NCBI GenBank assembly: GCA_913060895.1
Contig: CAJXSN010000006.1
Span: 62,001 to 126,000 of the forward strand
From: an uncultured Sphingomonadaceae bacterium
GTDB taxonomy: Bacteria; Pseudomonadota; Alphaproteobacteria; Sphingomonadales; Sphingomonadaceae
DNA length: 64,000 nt
Reading direction: 5' to 3'
Under the pieces are notes generated by a model. It had not been told where the DNA came from. It worked only from the letters and a program-made list of their open reading frames with translations, and did not search any database. Below, piece after piece: positions 8,960-17,074 of the stretch. Within the stretch, counting starts at the first letter, position 1; each line of letters opens with the position of its first letter. The position numbers were made by a program, and so were the translations under genes.

Positions 8960-9457
8960 TCAAAGTTGGACGGTAGCGACTTCCACACCGCCAACGAAAT
9001 GGTGGATCCATGAGCGAGACATTAGATAGACGCCATCCACAGCTTCATATGCAGATGTAGCAAGGCAACTGTTGTAAGCCGAACCCCGGTTCGCCGTCGG
9101 TTCCAATCCCGGATCCATCCTCGCTATCAGCCTATGCGAGAAACCGGTCACTCTATATGGTTTCGATGGTGAGGTGCGCCGCAACACAATCGCACCATCA
9201 TGTATCGCAGAATTCTGATCGATCGATTTTTTGAAGCGTTCGACGAAGGTCTCGTCGAATGCGTAGCCAACGGCCGGCATCGGTTGACGAAACATCTGTT
9301 CGAAACAATCCAGCTCCTCTGATGCGGTCGTCAGACACAACAAAACCGGCCCCGATACGAAGTCTTCCAAGTGGACGTGCCTGAGTATTGCCGCGATAGG
9401 GGTCTTTTCGATTTCGGCGATGCCGTCGTCCATCTCAGCTGTCCTGGTTCCCGTCAC
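8960..9457 (-). CDS. DisA/DAC-like nucleotide-binding domain protein, probably non-catalytic
   Basis: A 165-residue protein. Residues 72-92 follow the pattern of diadenylate cyclase (DAC) domains: an amphipathic helix, then a turn and strand with IHDGAIVL (Asp87-Gly-Ala). About 35 residues on, where DACs have a GTRHR motif, it has G125-S-A-Y-N-S, so the Arg-His-Arg triad is lost while the following helix and VDGVYLMS strand are kept. This is like the DAC-derived sensor domains predicted in bacterial conflict systems. Start GTG at 9457 has an AGGTG site; ATG at 9433 is an alternative. It is head-to-head with the Cap15-like gene. Fold assignment is inference from motifs. Confidence 0.55.
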   Translation of the reverse strand: MTGTRTAEMDDGIAEIEKTPIAAILRHVHLEDFVSGPVLLCLTTASEELDCFEQMFRQPMPAVGYAFDETFVERFKKSIDQNSAIHDGAIVLRRTSPSKPYRVTGFSHRLIARMDPGLEPTANRGSAYNSCLATSAYEAVDGVYLMSRSWIHHFVGGVEVATVQL

Positions 9458-9458
9458 A

Positions 9459-10184
9459 ATGCTTCACCTACTTCCACTGCGGTCCATAGTGCGAATTGCC
9501 TTAGGCGTCACGGTCCTCGCCGTGATGGTTGTCTTCATATTCGGTCAGTCAACGACCGGATCCGGTTTCACTACGGCGACAAGCGTCCTTCGATGGGTGC
9601 TGGGCGCGGAGGCCATACTCGCGATCCTGATTTATTATTTGTGGCACAGACTACCGGGATTAACGGCTCGCTGGTTGTTCCCGCATATCGATGGTAGCTG
9701 GGATGGTAGTCTTCAATTCGTCCTGCCTGACGATGTTGCGGATGGTGAAGCCGCTGAAAAAACCGGTCGGCGCGAAGCGAATCTCCACGTCCATCAGACC
9801 CTCGTGAACATCCGTCTGATCCTGGAGACGGACGAATCGACATCAGAAACACTGGTCGTTCATGCTGGACGAGACCCGGATTTCTCTCGTTTCCGCCTCT
9901 TCTACATCTTTGAAAACAAATCCAGGGACGGTCTGCCGAATACCGCCCGAAGCTACCGCGGAACCGCCGTGATGGAAGTGCCACCGGGCCGCCCGGATGA
10001 ATTGCGCGGAACCTATTTCACAGACCAGGGCTCAGAAGGAACGTTTCTGTTTGAAAGGAGAGCTCCGGAAAAAAAGGGTTTGAAGGGGTTATGGGCTAAG
10101 GCTTTCGGACAGAAGGGTGCCGCTACGCCGATCAGGCCAAACCGTGACGAAGCAGGCAGACTGCCTGCAGCTGGTTCCGAGTGA
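9459..10184 (+). CDS. Two-TM beta-rich membrane effector, Cap15-like (S-2TM-beta)
   Basis: Two TM segments (about residues 10-29 and 45-62) are followed by a soluble beta-strand domain. That domain shows the Cap15/SMODS-associated 2TM pattern: a P-H-I-D-G-S-W-D-G strand, then an HVHQTLVNIRLILET strand with later YIFEN and RGTYFTDQGSEGTF strands. Such proteins are CBASS effectors in which a lipocalin-like beta barrel binds the cyclic nucleotide and the TM part disrupts the inner membrane. The start is uncertain: ATG at 9459 or in-frame ATG at 9420, neither with a good ribosome site. No CD-NTase is adjacent on its own strand. A basic tail of about 35 residues ends the protein. Confidence 0.75.
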   Translation: MLHLLPLRSIVRIALGVTVLAVMVVFIFGQSTTGSGFTTATSVLRWVLGAEAILAILIYYLWHRLPGLTARWLFPHIDGSWDGSLQFVLPDDVADGEAAEKTGRREANLHVHQTLVNIRLILETDESTSETLVVHAGRDPDFSRFRLFYIFENKSRDGLPNTARSYRGTAVMEVPPGRPDELRGTYFTDQGSEGTFLFERRAPEKKGLKGLWAKAFGQKGAATPIRPNRDEAGRLPAAGSE

Positions 10185-10243
10185 AGCAGAAAGCTGCAAG
10201 CTCCAGCGATGATCGGCGGGAAGCGACAAAGCATCAAAAACTC

Positions 10244-11803
10244 TCATCGATTGTCTAGGAGAGTTCGAAGGTCGCCCAGATACAATGAACGTTCCGGGGC
10301 CGGCAACTCGTCGACGATTGCGTTGAAATGGTCGCTGACGGCATTCGCGTCCCCATCGCCTGAACGAACCACCAAGGCATCGCGCATGTCAACCGGCCCA
10401 AGTGTCATATGCCGACGATGGCCATCCTTTATCGTGTCGGACCTCACGGACCATTCGAATAAAGCGTGATACCACCCCTCACCAACAGGCACGCCGAAAT
10501 GCCCCCGCACAGTTTCGTAACTAGCATCAAGAGCTGTTTCGGCATCGAACACGATGCAGATGTTGTTCCTGCCAGCCAATTTTGCAATGATATCGAGAGC
10601 CCATAACGTTTCATGAGCGAACAGGTCCGGAAGGCAAACACCGTTATGATTCAATACCGAAGCTGAAATATCAATCAGGAACGGCAGACCGGTAGCGATG
10701 ACCGACCAATAGGGGTTGAAAGAGTCACCATCGAAGTTGATCGAGCCAATGGATTGACTGCGACCGTCGGCGCGAAGGGTCAGTCCAATCTCGCTACCAT
10801 TCTTGAACGCGCGCATCCCTGCGATCCGCAAAACCCGAACCATAGGTTGCGGTTCACCCGAGACAGGTTCTGCTTTCAGAAAGAATTTGCCGGGCGCTCC
10901 TCCCCCAATCACGACATCGAACAAATCGCACCGCAGCCGAAACTTCTGTTTCTCGGTCGGAAGGCCTGGAAGAGCGCTTGTAATTACTTCGACCGGTTCG
11001 GAGAACGAGTTCCCATCAGGCAGCCGGAATTGCAAAATCGCTTCGCGGTTGGAGGGCTCGATGAACATCCTTCCGGAGGATGCAGTCAATCGTCTATCAG
11101 GAAGCGTTATACCGAACCTGCTCACCCAAGCATCCAGTTTGCTAACCGCTAGGCCATCGCCCAGTCCCAGTGACCAATCGATAAGCTCTTCTTCGGAGTC
11201 CAGATCGAACGTTACCTTCATCTCCGAGCCGAGAGGATCGTAACCAACATTCTTCTCGAACTCGGATTTTACGGCCAAATATTCTTGACCTTTGGCCGTT
11301 ATGTCATTGTGAATTGCTTCAATAGCGGATGAAGCACGATCGAAGAGGCGATCCGAACGGTACGTGATCATCTGACGCCAAATCGGCTTCGCGTCTTTCT
11401 CGGATTTCCTCGCATTTGAGAGGGTGCGCCGAATGGTTTCACCCCACATATGTGTAACAGCGAAGGCAATAGGTTCACCGCGCGGCATCACACGGACGAG
11501 GACTAAGAACGCCGGCATTGCCGCCTTCGCCAAGCTCAATGCCGCCGACAATTTGAGTCTCGCAATCGGCAGCTCACTTCGGGTCGTCTTCACTTGTATT
11601 AGGGCGCGAACCCTATCCGGAGCCATATCAGGAGAATTGGACTGGACCTGCATCGGCCATTCGATGAGGAAGTCCCAGCCATGATCATCCTCGGTTGATG
11701 CATTGCAGGTAATGCCTAATTTCGAACAGGCAGCGGAAAACGACTTCTCACCGATACGGCCCAGCGCCGACGGAGTCAGATCAGTATTGGGTGATAGTGG
11801 CAT
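10244..11803 (-). CDS. DUF4365-type nuclease-like protein with large C-terminal region
   Basis: A 519-residue protein. The N-terminus (12-90) matches the DUF4365 restriction-endonuclease-like pattern: GRIGEKSF helix, then DDHGWDFLIEW, then IQVKTT, giving a candidate E...D...E/QxK active site. The remaining 400 residues are not recognised and contain several beta-rich stretches. DUF4365 domains are often the nuclease part of defence proteins. Convergent with the Cap15-like gene (60 bases apart). An AT-rich stretch at 11804-12004 upstream probably holds its promoter. The start is ATG at 11803; function beyond a putative nuclease is open. Confidence 0.65.
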   Translation of the reverse strand: MPLSPNTDLTPSALGRIGEKSFSAACSKLGITCNASTEDDHGWDFLIEWPMQVQSNSPDMAPDRVRALIQVKTTRSELPIARLKLSAALSLAKAAMPAFLVLVRVMPRGEPIAFAVTHMWGETIRRTLSNARKSEKDAKPIWRQMITYRSDRLFDRASSAIEAIHNDITAKGQEYLAVKSEFEKNVGYDPLGSEMKVTFDLDSEEELIDWSLGLGDGLAVSKLDAWVSRFGITLPDRRLTASSGRMFIEPSNREAILQFRLPDGNSFSEPVEVITSALPGLPTEKQKFRLRCDLFDVVIGGGAPGKFFLKAEPVSGEPQPMVRVLRIAGMRAFKNGSEIGLTLRADGRSQSIGSINFDGDSFNPYWSVIATGLPFLIDISASVLNHNGVCLPDLFAHETLWALDIIAKLAGRNNICIVFDAETALDASYETVRGHFGVPVGEGWYHALFEWSVRSDTIKDGHRRHMTLGPVDMRDALVVRSGDGDANAVSDHFNAIVDELPAPERSLYLGDLRTLLDNR

Positions 11804-12004
11804 ACTTCGGTATCAATATACCAAATTCGAAATTTTGACGACCTTGTCATACCGTGCTTTTCGAAAATCAATGATGCGGAAGTCCGACATTTTATCGTTC
11901 ATCACATCGCTGTTGTCGCTAAACCAGCTCCGACCCAAAGGTGGCAGACCGCTGAAATGCACTTCGGTGAGACTGTCGATCTACATGCGTTCCGCTGCAA
12001 TACT

Positions 12005-12640
12005 TCAGAACGGTATCGGTCGGGCCATCTCCAGCGCCTGCCAAGCCTGGAAGGCCGCGAACAGCTTGCGAGTCTCCTTGCGCCCCAATGTCGCCGCAAC
12101 ATAGGCGAGCCATACGATCTGGGCGCGAACCCCGGCTGCGCGCGCTTGGCTCAGAACATCTGTTTGGTAACAGTTGCGCAGACCGAACGTAGACGCCAGC
12201 TGGATCATCGCCTCTTCAGGTGCGCCCATCAGGTTCAGATTGGCCGGCTGGATGGTCTTGAGGCCGTCGATAATATCCAGATAGACCAATCCCGCCTCAA
12301 GGATGTGCCTGCGGTCCCGAAAGTCTTCATTCGCCTCACAAGATCCGACAACGACATGGCGCTCATGTGACAACGACCCGATATCGCAGAACAGGCGTCG
12401 CCTATCATCATTGTCCGTGGTCGACACATGCCGTGCGGTGAATACCGGATCACCATCCACGATCTCAACTTCGAGCGCTCCATAGCATGACAATCGCCGG
12501 TAGCCTTCGCCATCGCCAACAGGCCCGTCCACATTGACGAGCGCCACGAGGCTGGATGGGTGCTTATTCGAGGAACGAGTGGCAGTGCTCATAGCATATC
12601 GATACCGGAAATAGTGATTTGTGAAGGAAAAGCGGTCCAT
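12005..12640 (-). CDS. Unknown protein, last gene of accessory operon
   Basis: A 211-residue soluble protein of mixed alpha/beta character without a family I recognise. Its N-terminal core (ALVNVDGPV followed by strands) is compatible with a small nucleic-acid-related fold, but I see no catalytic motif. ATG at 12640 is preceded by AAGGTGG at good spacing; an internal ATG at 12592 is possible. It is the fifth and last gene of a leftward run from about 15750, 25 bases after the stop of its upstream neighbour. Confidence 0.6.
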   Translation of the reverse strand: MDRFSFTNHYFRYRYAMSTATRSSNKHPSSLVALVNVDGPVGDGEGYRRLSCYGALEVEIVDGDPVFTARHVSTTDNDDRRRLFCDIGSLSHERHVVVGSCEANEDFRDRRHILEAGLVYLDIIDGLKTIQPANLNLMGAPEEAMIQLASTFGLRNCYQTDVLSQARAAGVRAQIVWLAYVAATLGRKETRKLFAAFQAWQALEMARPIPF

Positions 12641-12665
12641 CGGCCCACCTTATGGCCTACCCATG

Positions 12666-13514
12666 TCAAGCTGCGCCCGGCATCGCGGCCGCGAAACGGT
12701 CGCAGAAAGCGAGCTTCATGAAGTGCTCGGTGAGTGCGCGTGTGCCATGCTCGGTCACCATCTCACTCCAGACATCCCAACGGTCGATGCGTTCGACCAG
12801 CCAGAGATAGAAGCAGTCGCGAGCGTGCCGGTCGCCTTCGAGCCAGGACATCGACCAAAGGGTGGAGCGGACGGGAACCTCCTTCGTGATACGAAGACCG
12901 ATCAATTTGACTACCGGAACGCCATCGATGGTGCCGGTCGCGAAACGATGCACCATGCGAGCCGCAACCTGCTCGCGCTGTTCGACCAGTTCTGCTGCCG
13001 CCCTGCGTTCGGCGGAGCGGGCCAGCCCTCTTGTGGCTGCAATCCAGTCCAGCCCGATGTCCTCGTTCGCATATTCGCGTCTGCGGGTCGCGATGAGCAT
13101 CTGCAGGACGGCGCGACCTTCGAGGGTCAATCTCCTACCATGCTTCTCGACCAGTCCTGCAGCCTGCAGGAAAACGTCGAAGAAATCCCCAAAGTGACGA
13201 TCTCCCATGAAGATGTCGCGAGCCTTCTCTTCCGATGCAACGAAGCGTCCGTCGACGATCGCCATGTAGTGAAGCATGAAGTCGAGAGTTTCCTCGGACT
13301 GCCAGCAGGATACGTCTGCCAGTCCCAAGCGTGCGGCCCAGAAAGCCTCGCGAACGGATTGCCATTCGCGGCCCTCTTCATCCATCAGTGGCGGTTGGCC
13401 GGCTACATCACCTATAGAGGTTAGCCAATAACCCCATGGCAAGTCCGGGTGGCGGTCCTCGTCGTAACGTATCGGCTCGGGTTCGCCGAAGATGTGGGAG
13501 AAGCCAGCCGCCAT
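12666..13514 (-). CDS. Unknown soluble protein, 282 aa
   Basis: A mainly helical protein with many tryptophans and Arg/Glu-rich helices; no motif I can name. Its start ATG shares one base with the stop of the upstream gene (TGATG), a clear sign of translational coupling. It sits fourth in the accessory operon with the DnaQ-like exonuclease, so a role in the same process is likely, but its nature is not visible from sequence. Confidence 0.7.
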   Translation of the reverse strand: MAAGFSHIFGEPEPIRYDEDRHPDLPWGYWLTSIGDVAGQPPLMDEEGREWQSVREAFWAARLGLADVSCWQSEETLDFMLHYMAIVDGRFVASEEKARDIFMGDRHFGDFFDVFLQAAGLVEKHGRRLTLEGRAVLQMLIATRRREYANEDIGLDWIAATRGLARSAERRAAAELVEQREQVAARMVHRFATGTIDGVPVVKLIGLRITKEVPVRSTLWSMSWLEGDRHARDCFYLWLVERIDRWDVWSEMVTEHGTRALTEHFMKLAFCDRFAAAMPGAA

Positions 13515-14263
13515 CAGTCCTCTCCGCCCTGCTTGGCCGGCGGTGCCAACTGCAAGGGTGTTGCTGCGTCATCTCCAACACCGGGGTTCGCATCGGAGAC
13601 AGCCTTCAAACGCTTGGCGAACGCGACGATCTGACCGTAGACGAAAGCCTGATCGCGATAGACATCTTCCTTGCGATTATCTCGATTGATTCCCTTGGGA
13701 ATATAGTCGCCAAGATGATCGGTATCGAAACCCAGCCACCACAAGTCCTCGTGCTCGAACTCGTCCTCAGTCGATTGCACCGTGCGGTAGTTGCGAAACA
13801 CTTTGGTATAGGTGACATGGCAGACAGTATAGCGTTCGGTGCGGGGATCGCCGTATTCCTCTTGCTCGAAACGATTAACCTCGCACTCCTTGCCATAGGT
13901 CACCCCGCCGTGAACGGTATTGGAAATGCCGACAGGCACGGCGTCAGCTGTAAAGCCGAAGAGGGGGTGGTCCGGGCCGACACCGACATAACCGCTCAGC
14001 GTCCCGTTCTCCTGGCGCAGCAGTATCGCGCCGAAGCCGGTTGCTTCGTCCAACCAAGCGACCTTGTCGGCCTCATCGTTCCAAGGACCGTCGCCTGACG
14101 GCTTGCGATCTTCGTTGTGCCACACCTGCAGTGCAGTTACGGCAGTATCGGCCACCGGGTAAGTCACGGGGGCCAAACTGACGAGCCCTTCGGGCAGTTC
14201 GGATTTCGCGAGCTGTGTGCCGTTGGCGCGAGTCTTGGCTGGCTTCTTCGCCATCATATTCAT
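13514..14263 (-). CDS. Conserved mobile-region protein of unknown function, 249 aa
   Basis: The layout, a basic N-terminus, an AWLDEATGFGAILLRQ segment, a GYVGVGPDHP loop, VHGGVTYG and then DLWWLGFDTDHLGD, is a pattern I associate with uncharacterised proteins of phages, plasmids and integrative elements. No catalytic site is evident. Third gene of the leftward operon. AAAGG precedes the start region; ATG at 14257 would be better spaced from it than the ATG at 14263. It overlaps the next gene by one base. Confidence 0.75.
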   Translation of the reverse strand: MNMMAKKPAKTRANGTQLAKSELPEGLVSLAPVTYPVADTAVTALQVWHNEDRKPSGDGPWNDEADKVAWLDEATGFGAILLRQENGTLSGYVGVGPDHPLFGFTADAVPVGISNTVHGGVTYGKECEVNRFEQEEYGDPRTERYTVCHVTYTKVFRNYRTVQSTEDEFEHEDLWWLGFDTDHLGDYIPKGINRDNRKEDVYRDQAFVYGQIVAFAKRLKAVSDANPGVGDDAATPLQLAPPAKQGGED

Positions 14264-14309
14264 CCTTTCACTTGGTTAATTGAGTAGGTTCTTCGGGGTA
14301 GGCGAAAAA

Positions 14310-15185
14310 CTACCGGTAACGGTCGAACGCCGTGCGTTGCGTCATGCGTGGCGCGTGACGTGTTGGGCGTTTGCTGCTGGCGTAGACGTTGAGAGCGAGC
14401 CAAGCCTGTTCGGCCAGCAGATCGCGGTCGATGACCTCGGTCCACCAGACCCCATCATCCGGGTTCCAGCGATAACCGCGCGCTTTGAGTGCGTCCTTCA
14501 CCTCGAAGGCCGCCCCGACGGCTTCGATCAGATGACTGTCGGACAAGGCGTGCTCATATAGTTCATAGAGCAGCGGAACGCCGTCTGTGCCTTCGTGCTG
14601 CAGGAGCTGGATTACCGCGTCGACATCCCCTTGCGCACGATGTGCGTCGAACCACCAGCCGGCCTGCATGCAAAGGTAGCCAAGGGACTGCCCTTCGAAG
14701 CCGGCCTCCCGCCAAGCAATGCCATCCATGGAACATGCCCAAGGCAGACCAGGAAGATCAGGCAGACGCTTCTCGATCATGGGCCGGTCGAATGCGCTGT
14801 GGTGTGCGATCACGACATCAGCGCCACCGATCACCTTCATCGCGGTAGCGTCATCAATACGCTGCCCCGCAAGGTCGCTATCGGTCAGTCCGGTGATCCT
14901 GGTGATGTCTGCGGCAATAGGAAACCCCGGATCCTCACGCCACGACCAGGCTTTGCCGATCTCGATGATGATGCCGTCGTCATCGAAACGGAAGCGCCGT
15001 GCTGCCAACTCGATGACCTGGTCCGTTTCCTGGTCCAACCCGGTGGTTTCGACGTCCACCACTACCGCCGTGGTGGTGTGGCCGTCGAGGTTGCCGATAC
15101 CGGTTACCCCTGCGCGGAGCCTGATGCGCTTGAGTGTGCGGACGTCATCGTTCGGAGTGACCATCGCGGCGCTGTGGCTGTTCAT
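14310..15185 (-). CDS. DnaQ-like DEDDh 3'-5' exonuclease
   Basis: The exonuclease core is intact: Asp44 and Glu46 in VVVDVETTGL, a middle HHSAFDRPMIE motif, and HRAQGDVDA, the DEDDh-type His and final Asp. After the core come about 90 residues that include a YRWNPDDGVWW segment. Such proteins degrade single-stranded 3' ends and resemble the proofreading epsilon subunit, but the long C-terminus is unlike it. The frame is open to 15269; ATG at 15185 is chosen because AAAGG lies six bases upstream. Second gene of the accessory operon. Confidence 0.88.
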   Translation of the reverse strand: MNSHSAAMVTPNDDVRTLKRIRLRAGVTGIGNLDGHTTTAVVVDVETTGLDQETDQVIELAARRFRFDDDGIIIEIGKAWSWREDPGFPIAADITRITGLTDSDLAGQRIDDATAMKVIGGADVVIAHHSAFDRPMIEKRLPDLPGLPWACSMDGIAWREAGFEGQSLGYLCMQAGWWFDAHRAQGDVDAVIQLLQHEGTDGVPLLYELYEHALSDSHLIEAVGAAFEVKDALKARGYRWNPDDGVWWTEVIDRDLLAEQAWLALNVYASSKRPTRHAPRMTQRTAFDRYR

Positions 15186-15265
15186 TTGATTACCTTTCGT
15201 GGTTTGGGTATGGTGCGGGCTTTCAGAAAAGCTCAAAGCAGTCGCGTCGCGGGCCGTCCCGCAGG

Positions 15266-15748
15266 TCATGACTGGTCTTCCGCCAGCGCGAATTCATGCT
15301 TGGCCGATTGAGGGCAATGATCACGAACGCACCCGACATTCCTGCCTCCCATGCCGGTTAGGTCCGGCGTGGTCTCATCATCGTCAAAATTCGAAGAGAG
15401 CAGCGCGTCGATCACTTCCGCCTCAACGTCCAAGCCCAGCCCCAAACCGTGCACGACAACACTGCGAAGGCAGTGGGCCTGTTCGCCGCAGGCTTCGATC
15501 GCCGGCCGGCCAGCGAACATGCGACGGGGGACCAACATCCATGCCATGGGATCGTGGGTATTGCCGTCGCGCTGGAACCGGGCGCCGACTTCGGTCGCAA
15601 TCAGGGCGATCCTCACCAACTGCCGCTTGCTCAGTTCGACGAATTCATCATCCGCATCATCATGGATCAGCGGATCGAGACCCCAAGACCCTGCCGCGGC
15701 GTATTGCGGACAGACCGTCCGACCGCCATTCGTGGTATCAACCATCAT
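15266..15748 (-). CDS. Unknown protein, first gene of accessory operon
   Basis: A soluble protein of about 160 residues. The central segment with W-M-x-x-P-R-R-M-F-x-G and a VVHGLGLGLDVE helix resembles a small conserved family seen in sphingomonad mobile DNA that I cannot name, loosely like antitoxin-type toxin-binding domains. Two adjacent ATGs (15748 and 15745) follow GAGGTG; the frame is open to 15787. It is the first gene after the divergent control region with GTTTCAA repeats, so it should respond to the ArsR-like regulator. Confidence 0.65.
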   Translation of the reverse strand: MMVDTTNGGRTVCPQYAAAGSWGLDPLIHDDADDEFVELSKRQLVRIALIATEVGARFQRDGNTHDPMAWMLVPRRMFAGRPAIEACGEQAHCLRSVVVHGLGLGLDVEAEVIDALLSSNFDDDETTPDLTGMGGRNVGCVRDHCPQSAKHEFALAEDQS

Positions 15749-15812
15749 GCACCTCTTCGTCCTATGATCGGTGCGTTCGATCCGCACCGCTGCGAAGAAA
15801 TATAACGGCGAT

Positions 15813-15847
15813 GTTTCAATGTTTCAAGAGTATTGAAATATTGAAAC
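15813..15847. promoter_or_regulatory. Inverted-repeat operator, copy 1
   Basis: Nested inverted repeats: GTTTCAAT (15813-15820) and GTTTCAA (15821-15827) face TTGAAA (15833-15838) and ATTGAAAC (15840-15847). It lies about 65 bases upstream of the accessory operon start. The same half-site recurs at 15991-16017 next to the ArsR-like gene, so these are likely operators for that regulator. Binding is inferred, not shown. Confidence 0.65.
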
Positions 15848-15990
15848 ATAGGCTATTCACGAATTGGTTGTTATTCAATGGCTTAGAACTGAATATTTTT
15901 TCCGGAAGGACCATCGCTCAGAATGGGAAATGGCGCTTTCCGATCTCGACGGTTAAAACTGACAACCAAAAAACTATCCACGGATTCATG

Positions 15991-16017
15991 GTTTCAATAC
16001 CATTGAATAGTTGAAAC
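15991..16017. promoter_or_regulatory. Inverted-repeat operator, copy 2
   Basis: GTTTCAA (15991-15997) faces TTGAAAC (16011-16017), with an inner TTCAAT/ATTGAA pair. The right arm ends 28 bases before the start of the ArsR-like gene, a place that suits autorepression. Same half-sites as the copy at 15813-15847. Confidence 0.65.
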
Positions 16018-16045
16018 GCAGTCCATGGCGTTCTATCGTTAAGCG

Positions 16046-16330
16046 ATGAAAAAGACACCTCAATCCATGGCGTTCAACGCATTGTCACAACCCAACCGAT
16101 TGGCTCTGTTCAAAGCCATTTCGAACTCGAACGACGGCCTCAACACCACCGACGCCGCGAAGGCGGCAGGCACTTTGATAAACACCGCTACTGTCAACCT
16201 GACGGTACTATCTGCGGCCGGGCTGATCCAATCGACTAGGGAAGGTCGTTCTGTCGTTCACCGCGCGCAGCCGAAGGCAGTCAGGAAGCTGGCCGATTTT
16301 CTGATTGGCATCGTCGACGGTAAGGAATGA
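16046..16330 (+). CDS. ArsR-like winged-helix regulator
   Basis: A 94-residue protein: N-terminal ALSQPNRLALFKAI helix, a recognition region TDAAKAAGTLINTATVNLTVL and a wing near STREGRSVVHR, the normal ArsR layout. No cysteine-based metal site is present. Divergent from the five-gene accessory operon across a 300-base region with two inverted-repeat operators, which makes it the probable repressor of that operon and of itself. The ligand or signal is unknown. Confidence 0.8.
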   Translation: MKKTPQSMAFNALSQPNRLALFKAISNSNDGLNTTDAAKAAGTLINTATVNLTVLSAAGLIQSTREGRSVVHRAQPKAVRKLADFLIGIVDGKE

Positions 16331-16569
16331 TGAGAACAGGGCGGCGATAACTGAGTTCGCCATACCAATCACTGCAAGCTTACAATGTCAAAAGTCGACT
16401 GCAGCCCTTCAATCTCGATAAATTTCTACGCAGCAACTTTGCGATACGCGATTGAGGATGTCCTGTCCGGCTTCCACCGTGAGGTCGGGTTCTAGTTCTT
16501 CGCGAGGAACGCCCATGGTGTCGTACACACGCTCAGGTGGATGAGCGGAGGATCGATAGGTCGAGCATG

Positions 16570-17001
16570 TCATCTTCGCGACTGAGCAGTAGGTATTGTT
16601 ATGCTCGTCTTGGTTTTTATCGGAGGTATCGTAGCGATGGTCGAAGCGTATTCAGCTATCAAAACGAGAACCCAGAACTCAATGCCAAACCAGGCCGACG
16701 TGCCGATCCCAATCACGACGTCGATCATCAACGCTGCAATTGCTATCAGGCGAAACCACATCATGCTCCGGGTGGGGCTATCGGCCCGCGTGACCGCTGT
16801 CACCATCATGAGCAGGCTGACCGCACCCCAAAGAACGGAGCTGAACATGGTCTCGGCATAATAGAAACCATCTACTGCAGCCAGGAACCAGAAGGTTCGC
16901 GATATGGCGAACTGCGATTGCCGCGTCGTCTGACAAAGTTTGACGATCAACGGGACAAACAGCGTCCTGCCTATCCAATGATCGATGCTTGCGAAGCTCA
17001 T
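16570..17001 (-). CDS. Small integral membrane protein, unknown
   Basis: About 143 residues with four hydrophobic segments and a basic tail. The frame is open to 17091, but a start at 17001 avoids overlap with the hydrolase gene on the other strand. No recognised family. Ribosome site is weak, so the start is uncertain. Bases 16331-16569 between it and the ArsR-like gene hold nothing I can identify. Confidence 0.45.
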   Translation of the reverse strand: MSFASIDHWIGRTLFVPLIVKLCQTTRQSQFAISRTFWFLAAVDGFYYAETMFSSVLWGAVSLLMMVTAVTRADSPTRSMMWFRLIAIAALMIDVVIGIGTSAWFGIEFWVLVLIAEYASTIATIPPIKTKTSITIPTAQSRR

Positions 17002-17074
17002 CGCAGCATCATAGCGGACGCCACGCAGGGTCGCCACAGTCTGATGGGCCAGCACCCGAACACTGGAGACCGGT

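Noticed and set aside
12621-13424. 267-codon plus-strand frame
   Set aside because: Antisense to the operon gene at 12666-13514, which has a coupled start.
15199-16014. 271-codon plus-strand frame over the control region
   Set aside because: Crosses the operators and is antisense to two operon genes; composition not protein-like.
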